From an uncultured bacterium (GTDB lineage: Bacteria > Cyanobacteriota > Vampirovibrionia > Gastranaerophilales > Gastranaerophilaceae), in the NCBI GenBank assembly GCA_902464375.1, contig CABQIM010000084.1, forward strand, positions 1 to 7,646: a stretch of DNA of 7,646 nucleotides. Reading direction: 5' to 3'. Shown piece by piece: positions 5,802 to 7,646 of the stretch. The notes beneath the pieces are model-generated. The model was not told the DNA's origin. It was given only the letters and a program-made list of their open reading frames with translations, and did no database searches. Within the stretch, counting starts at the first letter, position 1, and each line of letters begins with the position of its first letter. Position numbers and translations under genes: made by a program.

Positions 5802-6392
5802 CTACTTTTTGTCTTCAAACAAATATTTAGCTTCGATTACAACCGGCAAGCCTCTTACTACGCAAAATATGATAGCGAAAACTGCTGCCCAGAAGCCTAT
5901 AGCCCAAATGATTTCTCTATGAGGACATACAGGAATTTTTGCAGCAATGATAAGAATAAATGCCAAAACTTTTGCTACAGCATAGCTTATTCTCATAAAT
6001 TTAGAGCCAGTTATAAATTTGCAAATCGGATTTACTTGCATACCAAAAGGTGTTAAACCGTGTTCCATCGCAGCGCTTCTTATTGTGTCTGTAATAAAAC
6101 CTCTTGTGATTGCAATAAGCGGAAACAAAATGTTTAACCATCCCATTACTGCAAATAAAATCCAGTAAGTGTTTTCAACAATTCTGTCTCCCATAATATC
6201 TAATAATGCACCGAACTTTGATTCCTCGTGGAATTTTCTTGCAACATAACCATCTACTCCATCTAAAGCGAATGCAATAATTGTTAAAGCCAATGCCCAT
6301 ACGTATGCTGCTGTATTACCTTGGAATGCGTATATTAGATATACCGCTGCAAACATTACGAAAATTCTAAAAATTGAAATAAAATTTGCCAT
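5802..6392 (-). CDS. CDP-alcohol phosphatidyltransferase family membrane protein
   Basis: Integral membrane enzyme that moves a phosphatidyl group from a CDP-linked lipid to an alcohol, as in phosphatidylglycerophosphate or phosphatidylinositol-phosphate synthesis. The full family motif D-x2-D-G-x2-A-R-x8-G-x3-D-x3-D is present: D44, D47, G48, A51, R52, G61, D65, D69. Hydrophobic segments at about 5-23, 28-44, 73-98, 136-153 and 162-180 suit the usual six-helix fold in 196 residues. R97 and R105 match the paired arginines of PgsA, but the Glu after the first is Gly, and the GKxKT stretch reads GSKFMR (129-134). It is therefore PgsA-like but divergent, and the acceptor alcohol is uncertain. 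AGGAAGGA (6399-6406) is the ribosome site, overlapping the preceding gene's stop; the gap is 12 nt. Confidence 0.88.
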   Translation of the reverse strand: MANFISIFRIFVMFAAVYLIYAFQGNTAAYVWALALTIIAFALDGVDGYVARKFHEESKFGALLDIMGDRIVENTYWILFAVMGWLNILFPLIAITRGFITDTIRSAAMEHGLTPFGMQVNPICKFITGSKFMRISYAVAKVLAFILIIAAKIPVCPHREIIWAIGFWAAVFAIIFCVVRGLPVVIEAKYLFEDKK

Positions 6393-6404
6393 TTAAAATC
6401 CTTC

Positions 6405-7403
6405 CTAAACTTTCATTCTTGAAAGTGCAAAATCTTTCTTGTTAAGATCTTCTACTTTTGAACCTAGCATTATTTTTTCAGCTTCCTCAAGAACGCTAAC
6501 AACTGCGTATCCGTTAGCACCGTCAGAACGAGCCTTTTGACCGGATGCACAACAATTTACGAAGTGTTGACAAGCTAATTTTAAAGGTTCAATTTCAAGA
6601 TAATCAAGTGCAAAATTCTGTGTATTTGCAGGCTTAAAGTTGTCATAAACTTTTAACTTATCCGTAGGTGCTGTGTCATCAAATATTGCAGTAGCTTTTG
6701 TTCCTCTAACAAGAAGAGTTACGTGTTTTTGAGGTGTAATCCAGCTATCTGAAATGTGAGCAATCATTCCGCCTTCAAACTCAACACCAATGTGTGTAAT
6801 ATCCATAATATTATTTCTATCAGAAGAACAACCGATTGCAGAAATAACTTTAACTGGGCTTTTGCCTGTAACGTAAGCAATCATTGAAACATCGTGTGGT
6901 GCTAAATCCCACATAACACTTCTATCGTTCTTATGATAATTAACATTAAGTCTGTCGCTTTGTGCGTAAACCAATTCGCCCAAAACTCCATCTTCAATAA
7001 GCATTTTAAGTCTGTTTACAGCTGGGTGATAAAGAAGAAGGTGATCTACCATTAAGACAAGTCCTTTTTCTTCAGCAAGTTCTGTTAAAACTTTAGCTTC
7101 TTCAGCTACTGTAGAAATCGGTTTTTCTACATAAACATTTTTACCGGCTTCAAGCATTGCTTTAACTATCTTGAAGTGTGTGTGGCTAGGAGTCACAACT
7201 GCAACTCCGGTAATTTCTTTATTATTGATAATATCGTTAAAATCTTTGGTTACTTTCACTCCAGGAAATTGTTCCTGAACAGATTTAAGCGACTCATCAT
7301 CTAAATCGCAAACCATTTCAAGGGCATTAAGGTTGTAAAAATTGCGGACAATATTTTTGCCCCACATCCCCATGCCTATAACTGCTATTTTTTGTTCTTT
7401 CAT
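6405..7403 (-). CDS. Gfo/Idh/MocA family NAD(P)-dependent oxidoreductase
   Basis: Cytosolic dehydrogenase, probably acting on a sugar, sugar nucleotide or polyol. The N-terminal Rossmann domain begins KIAVIGMGMWGKN with the GxGxxG glycines G10, G12 and G15, followed by the acidic C-D-L-D-D at 32-36 at the end of strand 2, which favours NAD. EKP at 93-95 holds the conserved lysine K94. The C-terminal domain has WDLAPHD at 165-171 with H170 as the likely catalytic base. This version of the motif, with H121 and LLYHPAV before it, is close to WlbA-like nucleotide-sugar 3-dehydrogenases, though no aminotransferase partner is in the window. The 332 residues are typical. AAGGGAG (7410-7416) precedes the ATG. 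It is the first gene of the leftward block. Confidence 0.92.
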   Translation of the reverse strand: MKEQKIAVIGMGMWGKNIVRNFYNLNALEMVCDLDDESLKSVQEQFPGVKVTKDFNDIINNKEITGVAVVTPSHTHFKIVKAMLEAGKNVYVEKPISTVAEEAKVLTELAEEKGLVLMVDHLLLYHPAVNRLKMLIEDGVLGELVYAQSDRLNVNYHKNDRSVMWDLAPHDVSMIAYVTGKSPVKVISAIGCSSDRNNIMDITHIGVEFEGGMIAHISDSWITPQKHVTLLVRGTKATAIFDDTAPTDKLKVYDNFKPANTQNFALDYLEIEPLKLACQHFVNCCASGQKARSDGANGYAVVSVLEEAEKIMLGSKVEDLNKKDFALSRMKV

Positions 7404-7423
7404 ACTTTTCTCCCTTGATTAAA

Positions 7424-7452
7424 ATTATAGTACAAGCCAATTTTTACGTAAA
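7424..7452 (-). promoter_or_regulatory. Sigma-70 promoter of the leftward block
   Basis: Read on the - strand: TTTACG (7452-7447) as -35, exactly 17 nt, then a consensus TATAAT (7429-7424) as -10. Transcription should start near 7417, leaving a leader of about 14 nt that is little more than the Shine-Dalgarno sequence. No separate operator is evident. Confidence 0.7.
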
Positions 7453-7463
7453 GGGGCATTGAT

Positions 7464-7484
7464 AAATTAAAAATTAAAAATGAA
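7464..7484. repeat. Heptanucleotide tandem repeat (AAATTAA, three copies)
   Basis: AAATTAA at 7464-7470 and 7471-7477, then the variant AAATGAA at 7478-7484. It has the same 7-bp period as the repeat at 83-101 but a different unit. It sits just upstream of the oxidoreductase promoter. Confidence 0.7.
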
Positions 7485-7489
7485 AAGTT

Positions 7490-7642
7490 ATATTTTGAAC
7501 GATTGCAAAGTTGTCATTCAATTATAAATCACCAACATGTCGAATAGCATAACAACTTTAATCGGAGTTAAATATAATTATTAAATCTTTTTCATACTTC
7601 CAGTTATTCTTAATTCCAAGAGCCGATTAGGCTCTTTTTTTT
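7490..7642 (+). ncRNA. Candidate small RNA or attenuated leader
   Basis: A rightward terminator (7618-7642) ends a stretch with no rightward gene. Before it, 7507-7523 can pair with 7543-7559 (8 bp AAAGTTGT/ACAACTTT, then AT, C and ATT, with three single mismatches) around a 19-nt loop. TTTAATCGG at 7557-7565 can also pair with CCGATTAGG at 7623-7631 inside the terminator, two of the pairs being G-U. That would give mutually exclusive folds, as in attenuators. The 5' end is not defined: TATATT at 7489-7494 is the only nearby -10-like string and has no good -35. A 15-codon ORF (7537-7584) lacks a ribosome site. The coordinates are approximate. Confidence 0.35.
7618..7642 (+). terminator. Rightward intrinsic terminator without an upstream gene
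   Basis: AAGAGCC (7618-7624) and GGCTCTT (7630-7636) form a 7-bp stem around GATTA, and the T run extends from 7635 to 7642. No comparable T-tract exists on the - strand, so it acts rightward. No + strand gene lies between 3006 and here, so the RNA it ends must begin in 7404-7617 or be antisense to the oxidoreductase. Confidence 0.75.
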
Positions 7643-7646
7643 CTCC

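Noticed and set aside
5715..6056. Rightward 113-codon frame starting in the hairpin repeat
   Set aside because: It starts within the repeat and runs antisense into the phosphatidyltransferase; its first part is simply the repeat translated.
7537..7584. 15-codon ORF (MSNSITTLIGVKYNY) that might be a leader peptide
   Set aside because: No ribosome site precedes it and it has no run of a regulatory amino acid codon.

Overview
This AT-rich window looks like chromosomal DNA from a non-photosynthetic relative of cyanobacteria (Vampirovibrionia/Melainabacteria, most likely an animal-gut Gastranaerophilales). That assignment is inference. It rests on the low G+C, two small proteins that open with an N-T-N-F motif I associate with that group, and heptanucleotide tandem repeats between genes of the kind known from cyanobacteria. 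No marker gene in the window settles it.

Layout. Positions 1-243 are non-coding, with a 7-bp-period repeat and a perfect 11-bp inverted repeat. A rightward block (244-3006) follows: a PLP-dependent Orn/Lys/Arg decarboxylase; two small unrecognised proteins that share an N-terminal motif and a second internal motif; and a small membrane-anchored protein with a PD-(D/E)XK-nuclease-like core. The last two overlap by one base (TAATG). A strong hairpin at 3027-3057 separates this block from the leftward one and can serve both strands.

The leftward block, in transcription order from 7403 down to 3080, is: a Gfo/Idh/MocA-type NAD(P)-dependent sugar oxidoreductase; a CDP-alcohol phosphatidyltransferase; a G+C-rich multi-hairpin intergenic element that I take to be an interspersed repeat; trmL (tRNA wobble 2'-O-methyltransferase); nnrD (NAD(P)HX dehydratase); and serS (seryl-tRNA synthetase). 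A good sigma-70 promoter precedes the oxidoreductase, and a weaker candidate precedes serS.

How the genes relate. trmL, nnrD and serS are housekeeping functions (tRNA modification, repair of damaged NADH/NADPH, tRNA charging). The oxidoreductase and phosphatidyltransferase are 12 nt apart and may act together in envelope lipid or glycan synthesis. The rightward block joins polyamine or amino-acid decarboxylation to three lineage-specific small proteins of unknown role.

The right end (7404-7646) has no convincing gene but is not empty. It holds the oxidoreductase promoter, another heptamer repeat, an imperfect long hairpin and a rightward-facing intrinsic terminator with no rightward gene before it. 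This suggests a small RNA, or an attenuated leader for a gene just beyond the window. The most interesting items are the twin-motif small proteins, the anchored nuclease-like protein and this orphan-terminator region.
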